This document shows, piece by piece, positions 33,895 through 43,550 of a DNA stretch of 64,000 nucleotides (position 1 is its first letter; every line of letters begins with the position of its first letter). This DNA is from Zoogloea sp041917255 (GTDB lineage Bacteria; Pseudomonadota; Gammaproteobacteria; Burkholderiales; Rhodocyclaceae). Where the stretch lies: NCBI GenBank assembly GCA_041917255.1, contig JAYRYA010000001.1:62001-126000 (forward strand), read 5' to 3'. Both the position numbers and the translations under genes were made by a program. The notes beneath the pieces were generated by a model. That model saw nothing but the letters and a program-made list of their open reading frames with translations. It searched no databases and was not told where the DNA came from.

Positions 33895-34004
33895 CAGGTT
33901 GAAAGCGCAAGTACGAGCAACAACTAGCGTTTTCCAGGCATCACTGCCTGTGGCTTAAGTCTCTCTGTTGGGGTTGGGGGTGCGCGATGCGCACCCTTTT
34001 TTTT
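33895..34004 (+). ncRNA. Predicted FNR-activated small RNA (about 110 nt)
   Basis: An intergenic unit between ccoS and ndk with a predicted FNR-dependent start at about 33895. An internal hairpin CAGGCA/TGCCTG lies at 33935-33950. A pyrimidine/G-rich single-stranded part (CTCTCTGTTGGGGTTGGGG, 33961-33979) follows, and then a textbook terminator. No plausible ORF with a ribosome site is present. The architecture parallels FnrS of enterobacteria and AniS of Neisseria, FNR-induced Hfq-binding RNAs, but I see no sequence similarity to them. Both 5' end and function are inferred. Confidence 0.6.
33978..34004 (+). terminator. Intrinsic terminator of the predicted sRNA
   Basis: GGGTGCGC (33978-33985) pairs with GCGCACCC (33989-33996) over a GAT loop, followed by eight T. 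It is far from both ccoS and ndk coding ends. Confidence 0.9.
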
Positions 34005-34122
34005 GTCTTCCTGCCCCAAAACTGCTCCGATCAGGTGAGTCGCGCACGGCGCTTGCCGTGCGCGGAGTCCTGCCGGTCGTCGTTCCTCCACCGAAAAACG
34101 CCGATCCGACGCACCAACCTGC

Positions 34123-34128
34123 TAAAAT
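34123..34128 (+). promoter_or_regulatory. ndk −10 box
   Basis: TAAAAT at 34123-34128, about 50 bases before the ndk ATG, is the best promoter element between the sRNA terminator and ndk. Confidence 0.4.
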
Positions 34129-34178
34129 TCCAAGCTTTCGGTTTTTCGACCATCCTTTGTCTCACGGAGTCCTGACTC

Positions 34179-34604
34179 ATGGCTATTGAACGCACCCTTT
34201 CCATCATCAAGCCCGATGCCGTCGCCAAGAACGTGATCGGCCAGATCTACGCCCGTTTCGAAGGCGCCGGCCTGAAGGTCATCGCCGCCAAGATGGCTCA
34301 CCTGTCCGAGCGTGAAGCCGGTGAGTTCTACGCCGTGCACAAAGAGCGCCCCTTCTTCAAGGATCTGGTCTCCTTCATGACCTCCGGCCCGGTGATGATT
34401 CAGTGCCTGGAAGGCGAAAACGCCATCGCCAAGAACCGCGAACTGATGGGCGCCACCGACCCGAAGAAGGCTGACAAGGGCACCATCCGCGCCGACTTCG
34501 CCGAGTCCATCGACGCCAACGCCGTTCACGGCTCCGACGCGCCCGAAACCGCTGCTGTGGAAGTTGCTTTCTTCTTCCCCGGCATGAACGTTTACAGCCG
34601 TTGA
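34179..34604 (+). CDS. ndk: Nucleoside diphosphate kinase
   Basis: A 141-residue enzyme transferring gamma-phosphate from ATP to other nucleoside diphosphates. The N-terminus ERTLSIIKPDAVAKN, the substrate motif RELMGATDPKKADKGTIR (about 87-104) and the catalytic-His signature NAVHGSDA (about 113-120, His phosphorylated) are all intact. Full length. A 10-bp hairpin follows, then rlmN. Confidence 0.97.
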   Translation: MAIERTLSIIKPDAVAKNVIGQIYARFEGAGLKVIAAKMAHLSEREAGEFYAVHKERPFFKDLVSFMTSGPVMIQCLEGENAIAKNRELMGATDPKKADKGTIRADFAESIDANAVHGSDAPETAAVEVAFFFPGMNVYSR

Positions 34605-34612
34605 TGATCTGT

Positions 34613-34645
34613 ACCGGCGGGATGAAATTTCTTCCTCCCGCCGGT
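34613..34645 (+). other. Perfect 10-bp hairpin just upstream of the rlmN start
   Basis: ACCGGCGGGA (34613-34622) pairs with TCCCGCCGGT (34636-34645), ending 4 bases before the rlmN ATG. No T-run follows on the plus strand, so it is not a plain terminator. It would cover the normal ribosome-landing zone of rlmN. Confidence 0.6.
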
Positions 34646-34649
34646 CTGG

Positions 34650-35744
34650 ATGGAAATACACGTGGTCAATCTTCTCGATTTCGATGCGGCAGCACTCACC
34701 GACTGGTTCCTCCAGCAAGGTGAGAAACCCTTTCGTGCCAAGCAGGTGCTCCGCTGGGTGCATCGCTTTGGCGTAACCGATTTCGAGCAGATGACCGACG
34801 TGGCCAAGTCGCTGCGGGCCAAGCTCGCAGCGACGGCCTGCATCACGCCGCCGGTTCCGGTGCGCGACAGCATCTCAACGGACGGCACCCGCAAGTGGCT
34901 GCTCGACGTGGGCAACGCCAACGCGGTCGAGACGGTGTTCATCCCCGAGACCAACCGCGGCACGCTGTGCATCTCGTCCCAGGCAGGCTGTGCGCTCGAC
35001 TGCGCCTTCTGTTCCACCGGCAAGCAGGGTTTCAACCGCAACCTCAGCGCAGCCGAGATCATCGGCCAGCTATGGCTTGCCAACCGTCTGCTGGGTGCTA
35101 CCGGAGACGGTGAGCGCGTCATCAGCAACGTGGTGATGATGGGCATGGGTGAGCCCCTGGCCAACTTCGACAACGTGGTGTCGGCGCTCAACCTGATGCT
35201 CGATGACAACGCCTATGGCCTTTCGCGGCGTCGTGTGACCGTTTCGACATCCGGCATCGTCCCGGCGATGGATCGCCTGCGCGATGCCTGCCCGACTGCA
35301 CTCGCCGTCTCGCTGCATGCGTCAAATGACGCGCTGCGCGACAGGCTCGTGCCGATCAACCAGAAATACCCGTTGCGCGAACTGATGGCGGCGTGCCAGC
35401 GCTACCTTGAGCGTGCCCCGAGGGATTTCATCACCTTCGAGTACGTCATGCTCGATGGAGTGAATGATTCCGACGTCCACGCCCGCGAACTCATCGCGCT
35501 CACCCGTGACGTGCCCTGCAAGTTCAATCTGATTCCGTTCAATCCCTTCCCGAATTCCGGTTTCGAGCGTTCTCCCGCGCCGCGTATCAAGCGCTTTGCC
35601 GAGATCCTCATCGCCGCCGGCATCGTCACCACAACCCGCAAGACGCGTGGTGACGACGTGGATGCTGCCTGCGGCCAGCTTGCCGGGCAGGTGAAGGACA
35701 AGACCCGTCGCACGACTCGCATTGTGCCGATCACCGGAGCCTGA
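34650..35744 (+). CDS. rlmN: Dual-specificity 23S rRNA/tRNA adenine-C2 methyltransferase RlmN
   Basis: A 364-residue radical-SAM enzyme that methylates A2503 of 23S rRNA and A37 of some tRNAs. The [4Fe-4S] motif CALDCAFCSTG (about 112-122) has the CX3CX2C pattern. GMGEPLANFDNV (about 167-178) is the SAM-binding GGE-like motif. The second catalytic Cys is expected in the C-terminal DVDAACGQLAGQ (about 335-346). The start has no Shine-Dalgarno sequence and sits under a hairpin; GTG at 34662 is an alternative. First gene of the conserved block leading to der. Confidence 0.95.
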   Translation: MEIHVVNLLDFDAAALTDWFLQQGEKPFRAKQVLRWVHRFGVTDFEQMTDVAKSLRAKLAATACITPPVPVRDSISTDGTRKWLLDVGNANAVETVFIPETNRGTLCISSQAGCALDCAFCSTGKQGFNRNLSAAEIIGQLWLANRLLGATGDGERVISNVVMMGMGEPLANFDNVVSALNLMLDDNAYGLSRRRVTVSTSGIVPAMDRLRDACPTALAVSLHASNDALRDRLVPINQKYPLRELMAACQRYLERAPRDFITFEYVMLDGVNDSDVHARELIALTRDVPCKFNLIPFNPFPNSGFERSPAPRIKRFAEILIAAGIVTTTRKTRGDDVDAACGQLAGQVKDKTRRTTRIVPITGA

Positions 35745-35749
35745 ACGTG

Positions 35750-36544
35750 ATGAGACTATCGTCTGCCCTCGCCGTTGCGCTTGCCGTCGTCCTTTCGGGC
35801 TGTGCCGGCGGTAACTTCGGCACGCCGGTCGCGTCGATCGAACGTCCGGTTTCTGATCGCCCCACCGTCACTGACGCCCAACGCAAGGCCAAAGTGCATG
35901 TCGATCTGGGGCAAGCCTACCTTCAGGCGGGTCGCTACGGCGTGGCACTGGACGAAGCCAAGGCTGCCGCCTACTACGACTCCCGCTACGCTCCTGCGTA
36001 CCAGTTGATGGGGCTGGTGCACATGTATCTTGAAGAAAATGCGGTTGCCGCCGCGAACTTCGAGCGTGCGCTGCAACTCGCCCCGGGCGACCCGGAGATC
36101 ATGAACAGCTATGGCTGGTTCTTGTGTGCAACAGGCAAGGAACAGTCCGGAATAGACATGCTTGCGGCCGCGGCACGCAACCCGTACTACCAGACGCCAA
36201 CCCGCGCGTTCGCGAATGCCGGCATGTGCCAGTTGCGTCTCAAGAATGACGAGGCTGCCGAAGGCTATTTCCTTCGGGCCGTGCAGGCCGACAACGGCAA
36301 TCCGGCGGCCATTTACCATCTGGCAGCAATCGCCTATCGGCGCGGTGCCAACGAGGCAGCCAAGCGTTATCTCGCTGCCCTTCATCAGGGTGGTGAATCG
36401 TCAGCCGAAAGCCTCTGGCTGGCGATCCGTGTTGAGCGCAAGCTCGGCGACCGGGCGACCGAAGCGTCCCTGGTTCAACAGTTGCGGCGCCGTTTTCCTG
36501 GCTCTGCGGAGTATCAGGCTTTCTTGCAAGGGCAGTATCAGTGA
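35750..36544 (+). CDS. pilW: Type IV pilus biogenesis/stability lipoprotein PilW (PilF)
   Basis: A 264-residue outer-membrane lipoprotein. The signal ends in a lipobox LSGC (about 15-18). Residues about 45-245 form roughly six TPR repeats (for example HVDLGQAYLQAGRYGVALDEA and YQLMGLVHMYLEENAVAAAN). PilW/PilF is the pilotin that helps the PilQ secretin assemble. ATG at 35750 is preferred to GTG at 35747. The gene overlaps rodZ by 4 bases and occupies its usual place between rlmN and rodZ. Confidence 0.9.
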   Translation: MRLSSALAVALAVVLSGCAGGNFGTPVASIERPVSDRPTVTDAQRKAKVHVDLGQAYLQAGRYGVALDEAKAAAYYDSRYAPAYQLMGLVHMYLEENAVAAANFERALQLAPGDPEIMNSYGWFLCATGKEQSGIDMLAAAARNPYYQTPTRAFANAGMCQLRLKNDEAAEGYFLRAVQADNGNPAAIYHLAAIAYRRGANEAAKRYLAALHQGGESSAESLWLAIRVERKLGDRATEASLVQQLRRRFPGSAEYQAFLQGQYQ

Positions 36545-37458
36545 CCGATTCCCAAGTCTTGCCTCAGGCCCCAGTCGGGACGTCTGCGAATTCGCCCGCT
36601 GGCGAGACGCTGCGACGCCAGCGTGAAACGCTGGGTCTCAGCGTCTCCGAGGTGGCGAACTCTCTCAAACTCAATCCGCGGCAAGTCGAAGCCCTGGAAT
36701 CCGGTCGGTTCGACCTGCTTCCAGGCGCGGCTTTCACGCGGGGCTTTTTGCGCAACTATGCGCGTCTTCTCAAGATCGACCCGGCGCCACTCCTTGCGGG
36801 CCTGCAAGCCTCTGTCGCATCCGAGACAGTTGAGCTTTCCCCGGCTTCGAATGCGCAGGGCGACATGCCCCAGATCGGTCGAGGGCGTTTCCGTCGTTCA
36901 GTGATTCCCGGTGTACTGGCCGCGTTGGCCTTGTTCGGGATTGTCGTCGCTGGTTGGTACTACGACACCCAGCGCAAAAAGGTTGCCGATGATCTGATTG
37001 CCAGTGCGCCGGCTCCGGCTGGAGAAGCCGTAGGCGCGTCGCCTGCTGTCGGGGCGTCGTCGCAGGAGAGTGACGCGGGCAAGGCGCCCGATACCGCGCC
37101 AACGACGACCACAGCGGATTCTGGGTCCGTTCAAGCTACGCCAGCTGCGCCGCCACTGCCTGTTCCCTTGAAAGTCGACGAGCCTGCACCGGCATCAGCG
37201 CCGGTCGTCGCTGCCAATGGCAAGGATCGGCTGGTGTTCGATTTCTCGCAGGACGCGTGGATCGAGGTAAAGGACAAGAACGGCAAGTCCGTCGTCACCA
37301 AGCTCGGCAAGGCGGGCTCGCGTGAGGAATTCGAAGTTGTGCCGCCCTTTGCCATCGTTATCGGCAACGCCCGCTCGGTCAAGCTTGAGCGCAATGGCCA
37401 GCCCGTGGATTTCGGTCTCACCGGCAAGATGACGATCGCCCGCCTCAAGTTCGAGTGA
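36541..37458 (+). CDS. rodZ: RodZ-like cytoskeletal/shape protein
   Basis: A 305-residue protein. It has a cytoplasmic helix-turn-helix (about 20-85; LRRQRETLGLSVSEVANSLK), a membrane helix (about 121-140), a Pro/Ala/Thr-rich periplasmic linker (about 155-222) and a C-terminal DUF4115 beta domain (about 225-305; DAWIEVKDKNGK). This is the layout of RodZ, which links MreB to the cell-wall machinery. It starts with GTG at 36541 in the pilW stop overlap. ispG follows. Confidence 0.9.
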   Translation: MTDSQVLPQAPVGTSANSPAGETLRRQRETLGLSVSEVANSLKLNPRQVEALESGRFDLLPGAAFTRGFLRNYARLLKIDPAPLLAGLQASVASETVELSPASNAQGDMPQIGRGRFRRSVIPGVLAALALFGIVVAGWYYDTQRKKVADDLIASAPAPAGEAVGASPAVGASSQESDAGKAPDTAPTTTTADSGSVQATPAAPPLPVPLKVDEPAPASAPVVAANGKDRLVFDFSQDAWIEVKDKNGKSVVTKLGKAGSREEFEVVPPFAIVIGNARSVKLERNGQPVDFGLTGKMTIARLKFE

Positions 37459-37466
37459 CAGGACGC

Positions 37467-38720
<1,254 letters not shown>

Positions 38721-38753
38721 TCTGCCGCAACCCACAGAAGAACAAAAGGAATC

Positions 38754-40049
38754 ATGAGCAAGACCCTCCAGGCCGTCCGCGGGATGAACGACATCCTGCC
38801 CGAAGAGGCCGAAACCTGGGAGCACTTCGAGGACATCGTCCGCGACTGGCTGCACAGCTACGGTTACCGTCCCATCCGCATGCCCATCGTCGAACCGACG
38901 CCGCTGTTCAAGCGCGCCATCGGCGAAGTGACCGACATCGTCGAGAAGGAGATGTATTCCTTCGAGGACGCGCTCAACGGCGAACATCTTACCCTGCGCC
39001 CGGAAGGCACCGCCTCCTGCGTGCGCGCGGCGATCCAGCACAACCTGCTGTTCGGTCAGCCGCGTCGGCTGTACTACCACGGCCCGATGTTCCGCCACGA
39101 ACGGCCCCAGAAAGGGCGTTACCGCCAGTTCCACCAGGTGGGTGTCGAGGCGCTGGGCTTTGACGGCCCGGATATCGACGCCGAGCACATTCTGATGTGC
39201 GCCCGTCTGTGGGACGACCTCGGCCTCGATGACGTCAAGCTGGAGATCAACTCCCTCGGCAGCAGCGAAGAACGCGCCGCCCATCGCGCTGCGCTGATCG
39301 CTTACCTTGAACAACACAAGGACAGCCTCGACGAAGACGGCCAGCGCCGGCTCTACACCAACCCGCTGCGCATTCTCGACACCAAGAACCCCGACCTGCA
39401 GGCCATCGTTGAAGCGGCCCCCAAGCTGGCCGAGTTCCTGGGTGACGAGTCGCTCAAGCATTTCGACGGCGTGCAGACCATCCTCAAGGATGCCGGCCTG
39501 CCGTATCGCATCAACCACCGCCTGGTGCGCGGGCTCGATTACTACAACCGCACCGTATTCGAGTGGGTCACCACCCGCCTCGGTGCTCAGGGCACGATCT
39601 GCGCCGGCGGGCGCTACGACGGCCTTGTGGCCCAGCTAGGCGGCAAGCCGGCGCCAGCCGCCGGCTTTGCGATGGGCGTCGAGCGTCTGCTGGCCCTGTG
39701 GCAGGAGAGCGGTGGCGAAGCCCAGCGGCTCGTGCCGGACGTCTATCTTGTCCACGCCGGCGAAGCGGCCCAGCGGGCGGCCTTCCGGGTTGCCGAAGCG
39801 CTCCGCGGCACCGGCTTCGCGGTCACCCTGCACTGTGGCGGTGGCAGCTTCAAGTCCCAGATGAAACGCGCCGATGCTTCCGGTGCGCCGTTCGCCGTGG
39901 TGATTGGCGACGACGAAGCCGCCGCGGGCGAGGTAAGCCTCAAGCCCCTGCGCGACGGCAGCGAACAGATCCGCGTGCCCATGGACACGCTCCCCGAAAC
40001 CCTGGCTGACCGCCTCCTAGATTCGGAAGAAGACGATGGCTGCATTTGA
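38754..40049 (+). CDS. hisS: Histidyl-tRNA synthetase
   Basis: A 431-residue class II aminoacyl-tRNA synthetase. Motif 2 region is YYHGPMFRHERPQKGRYRQFHQ (about 107-128). The His-specific loops are VRGLDYYNRTVFEW (about 259-272) and AGGRYDGLVAQLGG (about 283-296). A C-terminal anticodon-binding domain (about 330-425) follows. A 14-base overlap with yfgM indicates a single operon. Confidence 0.97.
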   Translation: MSKTLQAVRGMNDILPEEAETWEHFEDIVRDWLHSYGYRPIRMPIVEPTPLFKRAIGEVTDIVEKEMYSFEDALNGEHLTLRPEGTASCVRAAIQHNLLFGQPRRLYYHGPMFRHERPQKGRYRQFHQVGVEALGFDGPDIDAEHILMCARLWDDLGLDDVKLEINSLGSSEERAAHRAALIAYLEQHKDSLDEDGQRRLYTNPLRILDTKNPDLQAIVEAAPKLAEFLGDESLKHFDGVQTILKDAGLPYRINHRLVRGLDYYNRTVFEWVTTRLGAQGTICAGGRYDGLVAQLGGKPAPAAGFAMGVERLLALWQESGGEAQRLVPDVYLVHAGEAAQRAAFRVAEALRGTGFAVTLHCGGGSFKSQMKRADASGAPFAVVIGDDEAAAGEVSLKPLRDGSEQIRVPMDTLPETLADRLLDSEEDDGCI

Positions 40050-40689
40050 CCTCGAAGAGCAGGAACAGATTTCCCAGATCAAGGGCTGGTGGGAACAGTA
40101 CGGCAAGCTGGTGACGACCCTCGCGATCGCCGCTGCGCTGGCGTCCGTCGGCTGGCAAGGCTGGAACTGGTACAAGGGCAAGCAGGCTGCCGAGGCGTCC
40201 GTGCTTTACGATCAGCTTCAGACCGCGGCTGCCGAGCACAACGCGCCGAAGGCCCGCGAGCTTGCCGGCGCGCTGCTCGAGAAGTTCAGCGGCACAGCCT
40301 ATGCCGATCTGGCGGCCCTGCTGTCGGCCAAGGTCAATGCCGAAGCGGGTGATCTCAAGAATGCCCGCGCGCCGCTGGCCTGGGCTGCCGAAAAGGCCAG
40401 CGATCCCGCCCTGCGCGATCTCGCTCGCCTGCGTCTGGCGAGCGTGATGTTCGACGACAAGGCCTACGACGAAGCGCTGGCTCAGCTCCAGGCTGCGCCG
40501 GATGAAAGCCTTGCTGCCCGCTTCGCCGATCTGAAGGGCGACATTCTGGTTGCCCAGGGCAAGAAGGAAGAGGCCCGCGCTGCTTACAAGACGGTCGTCT
40601 CCAGCCTCGAATCCGCCACCAAGGCCGAATCGGTGACGCTCCGGGAAATCGCCCAGGCCAAGCTCGATGCGGTGGGGGGTGCCCAATGA
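40036..40689 (+). CDS. yfgM: YfgM-family ancillary protein of the SecYEG translocon
   Basis: A 217-residue inner-membrane protein: short cytoplasmic N-terminus, one helix (about 24-43) and a periplasmic TPR-like domain (about 50-210). EEQEQISQIKGWWEQYGKLV is the characteristic N-terminus. E. coli YfgM binds PpiD at the SecYEG exit. Between hisS and bamB, as in most beta- and gammaproteobacteria. Confidence 0.9.
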   Translation: MAAFDLEEQEQISQIKGWWEQYGKLVTTLAIAAALASVGWQGWNWYKGKQAAEASVLYDQLQTAAAEHNAPKARELAGALLEKFSGTAYADLAALLSAKVNAEAGDLKNARAPLAWAAEKASDPALRDLARLRLASVMFDDKAYDEALAQLQAAPDESLAARFADLKGDILVAQGKKEEARAAYKTVVSSLESATKAESVTLREIAQAKLDAVGGAQ

Positions 40690-41816
40690 ATGCCCCGCAA
40701 CGGGCGTTGATTGTCGCCGCTGCGCTCGCGGTGGGCGCGTGCAGTTCGCTCAATCCGTTTAACAGTAGTGGCAAGCTGCCTGCGCTCGCCCCCATCACCA
40801 GCCCCGTCGCGATGAGCGACGCGTGGAAGGTTCGCATGGGCGATGCCGGGGTATTCGTGCTCCAGCCAGCGGTTGTCGGCGACGCCGTCTTCGCGGCTGG
40901 CGATGGTGACGTCGCGCGCATCGACAACGGCCGAGTGCGCTGGAAGACGTCCCTCAAGGTGACGATCTCCGGTGGCGTCGGCAGTGACGGCAGCCTTGTT
41001 GTCGTTGGTACGCCCAAGGGCGAAGTGATTGCCCTCAATGCCGAAAACGGGGAGATCAAATGGCGCGTTCCGGTGAATGCCGAAGTGCTGGCCGCCCCGG
41101 CAGTCTCGGGTGGACTGGTCGTCGTGCGTAGCGCGGACAGCCGCCTGTTTGGCCTTGATCCGGCGGACGGGCGGCAGCGCTGGGTGTACCAGCGCGCCAC
41201 GCCGCCGCTGTCGCTGCGCAACGCAGCGGGCGTCGTGCTGGAAGGTAACGTGATCATGGCGGGTTTTCCCGGGGGCAAGCTTGCTGCTGTGAGCCCGGCG
41301 AACGGTAGCCTGATGTGGGAGGGTACGGTGGCCATTCCTCGAGGCGCCACCGAGCTTGAACGCATGTCCGACATCACCAGCCTCCCTGTGTTGGGGGCCC
41401 GCGCCACCTGTGCAGTGGCTTACCAGGGCCGTGTTGCCTGCTTCGACATGAGCAATGGTTCCACCCTGTGGACCCGCGATCTCTCCAGCTCGAAGGGGCT
41501 GGATCTGGACGACAGCCAAGTTTTTGTGACCGACGAGAAGGGTGCCGTGCTGGCCCTCGACATCGGCAGCGGTGCGAGTGCCTGGAAGCAGGACCAGCTT
41601 GCCGGTCGCGGTACCGGCCGGCCGCGCATCATCAACGATTACGTGGTCGTCGGCGATACCGAAGGCTATGTCCATCTGCTGCGCAAGGACGATGGCAGGG
41701 TGGTGGGGCGAGTGCGTCCTGCTTCAAGCCCCATCATCGCCGACCCGCAACGTGCAGGTGGCAGCGTCGTCATCCAGACGCGTGACGGCAATGTAGCCGC
41801 CGTCGGCGTTCAATAA
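40686..41816 (+). CDS. bamB: Outer-membrane assembly lipoprotein BamB
   Basis: A 376-residue lipoprotein of the BAM complex. The signal ends in a lipobox VGAC (about 16-19). The rest is an eight-bladed beta-propeller with repeated blade motifs (GRVRWKTSL, GEIKWRVPV, GRQRWVYQR, GSLMWEGTV, GSTLWTRDL, GASAWKQDQ). It supports folding of outer-membrane beta barrels. ATGA overlap with yfgM. Confidence 0.95.
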   Translation: MNAPQRALIVAAALAVGACSSLNPFNSSGKLPALAPITSPVAMSDAWKVRMGDAGVFVLQPAVVGDAVFAAGDGDVARIDNGRVRWKTSLKVTISGGVGSDGSLVVVGTPKGEVIALNAENGEIKWRVPVNAEVLAAPAVSGGLVVVRSADSRLFGLDPADGRQRWVYQRATPPLSLRNAAGVVLEGNVIMAGFPGGKLAAVSPANGSLMWEGTVAIPRGATELERMSDITSLPVLGARATCAVAYQGRVACFDMSNGSTLWTRDLSSSKGLDLDDSQVFVTDEKGAVLALDIGSGASAWKQDQLAGRGTGRPRIINDYVVVGDTEGYVHLLRKDDGRVVGRVRPASSPIIADPQRAGGSVVIQTRDGNVAAVGVQ

Positions 41817-41828
41817 CGGAGTCGCCGC

Positions 41829-43157
41829 GTGAAACCGACCCTCGTCCTCGTTGGACGCCCCAATGTGGGCAAGTCTACGCTGTTCAACCGTCTCACCAAG
41901 ACCAGGGATGCCCTTGTAGCGGATTTTCCGGGGCTCACCCGTGATCGCCGCTACGGCCTCGGGCGTGCTGCGGAGCGGGAATTCCTCGTGGTGGATACCG
42001 CCGGTTTCGACCCGGTGGCCAAGGACGGCATCGTCCACGAAATGGCCAAGCAGGCCGAGCAGGCCATCGCCGAAGCCGACGCGTTGCTGTTCATGGTGGA
42101 TGCCCGTAGCGGTCTGACCCCCCACGACGAGCAGATCGCTGCCCGTCTGCGCCGTGCCGGCCGTCCGACCTTCCTGGTCGTGAATAAAGCGGAAGGCATG
42201 AACCGGGCGATGATCTCCGCCGAATTCCATCAGCTAGGCCTGGGTGATCCGCTGTGCATCTCGTCAGCCCATGGCGACAACGTCAATGCGTTGATGGAAC
42301 TGATTCTGGAAAGCTTCCCGCAGGATCCGGAAGACGATGATCCGGTGGGGGCCGGGCCGCGGGTTGCCATCGTCGGTCGTCCCAATGTGGGCAAGTCGAC
42401 CCTGGTCAATACGCTTATCGGCGAGGAGCGGGTGATCGCCTTCGACATGCCTGGCACCACTCGTGACGCCATTGAGGTCCCGTTCGAACGCAACGGTCAG
42501 CACTACACGCTGATCGACACTGCGGGTCTGCGCAAGCGCGGAAAGGTCTTCGAGGCTGTCGAGAAGTTTTCGGTCATCAAGACGCTGCAGGCTGTCGAAC
42601 AGGCCAACGTGGTGGTGCTGGTGCTCGACGCCAGTCAGGAGATCTCCGATCAGGACGCCCACATCGGCGGTTTCGTGGTCGAGGCTGGCCGAGCGCTGGT
42701 CGTCGCGGTCAACAAATGGGATTCGGTGGATGACTACCGCCGCCAGCGCATCAAGGAAGACATCGACCGCAAGCTCCCCTTTCTGGGCTTTGCTCGCTTC
42801 CTCTACGTCTCGGCATTGAAGGGGCAGGGCATCGTGCCAATGTTGAAGGCTGTCGATGGCGCCTATGCAGCGGCGATGACCAAGCTGGCCACCCCGAAGC
42901 TCACGCGTCTGCTGCTCGATGCGGTGCTCAAGCAGCAGCCTCCGCGTCATGGCGGTTTCCGTCCCAAGATGCGCTACGCACATCAGGGCGGGATGAACCC
43001 GCCGGTAATCGTGGTGCACGGCAGTGCGCTCGACAACGTGTCCGCGTCATATACTCGCTACCTGGAACGCACCTTCCAAGAGGCGTTCAAACTGCAGGGG
43101 ACGCCTCTGAGGATACAATTCAGGTCTTCGCGCAACCCCTACGTCAATAGGGATTGA
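41829..43157 (+). CDS. der: Double-GTPase ribosome assembly factor Der (EngA)
   Basis: A 442-residue protein with two tandem GTPase domains and a C-terminal KH-like domain. P-loops GRPNVGKST occur at about 8-16 and 183-191; DTAGF and DTAGL are the G3 motifs; NKAE and NKWD are the G4 motifs. Needed for 50S subunit assembly. GTG start at 41829. Confidence 0.97.
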   Translation: MKPTLVLVGRPNVGKSTLFNRLTKTRDALVADFPGLTRDRRYGLGRAAEREFLVVDTAGFDPVAKDGIVHEMAKQAEQAIAEADALLFMVDARSGLTPHDEQIAARLRRAGRPTFLVVNKAEGMNRAMISAEFHQLGLGDPLCISSAHGDNVNALMELILESFPQDPEDDDPVGAGPRVAIVGRPNVGKSTLVNTLIGEERVIAFDMPGTTRDAIEVPFERNGQHYTLIDTAGLRKRGKVFEAVEKFSVIKTLQAVEQANVVVLVLDASQEISDQDAHIGGFVVEAGRALVVAVNKWDSVDDYRRQRIKEDIDRKLPFLGFARFLYVSALKGQGIVPMLKAVDGAYAAAMTKLATPKLTRLLLDAVLKQQPPRHGGFRPKMRYAHQGGMNPPVIVVHGSALDNVSASYTRYLERTFQEAFKLQGTPLRIQFRSSRNPYVNRD

Positions 43158-43219
43158 CGAACCGATTTCCACACCAACTGCGATCCTCGGTGCCGATGTG
43201 GCACTGCAGCAAATCGCAC

Positions 43220-43225
43220 TATAAT
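43220..43225 (+). promoter_or_regulatory. hfq −10 box
   Basis: A consensus TATAAT at 43220-43225 lies 31 bases before the hfq ATG, in a 99-base gap after der, so hfq and the hfl genes can be transcribed separately from the upstream block. Confidence 0.6.
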
Positions 43226-43256
43226 TATTCAAAATTACAACCATAGAGGTTCTACC

Positions 43257-43499
43257 ATGAGCAACAAGGGGCAACTCCTTCAAGACCCATTTCTTAACGC
43301 TCTGCGGCGCGAGCACGTGCCGGTTTCGATCTACCTCGTGAATGGTATCAAGCTGCAGGGTCAGGTCGAATCCTTCGACCAGTATGTCGTCCTGCTGAAG
43401 AACACCGTCACCCAGATGGTCTATAAACACGCCATCTCCACCGTTGTGCCGGCCCGCCCCGTCAATATCCAGCAGGAACAGAACGAGGCCGCAAGCTGA
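43257..43499 (+). CDS. hfq: RNA chaperone Hfq
   Basis: An 80-residue Sm-like protein forming hexamers that pair small RNAs with mRNAs. The Sm1 region QLLQDPFLNALRREHVPVSI and Sm2 region YKHAISTVVP are canonical, with proximal-face Gln8, Phe42 and YKH intact. The C-terminal tail is short (about 10 residues past the core). A TATAAT box and AGAGGT precede it. Followed by hflX. Confidence 0.98.
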   Translation: MSNKGQLLQDPFLNALRREHVPVSIYLVNGIKLQGQVESFDQYVVLLKNTVTQMVYKHAISTVVPARPVNIQQEQNEAAS

Positions 43500-43550
43500 T
43501 CGGGCTGATGATCGGGCCCGTTCGCGGCCAACATGAATCCGGGGCCCGGC

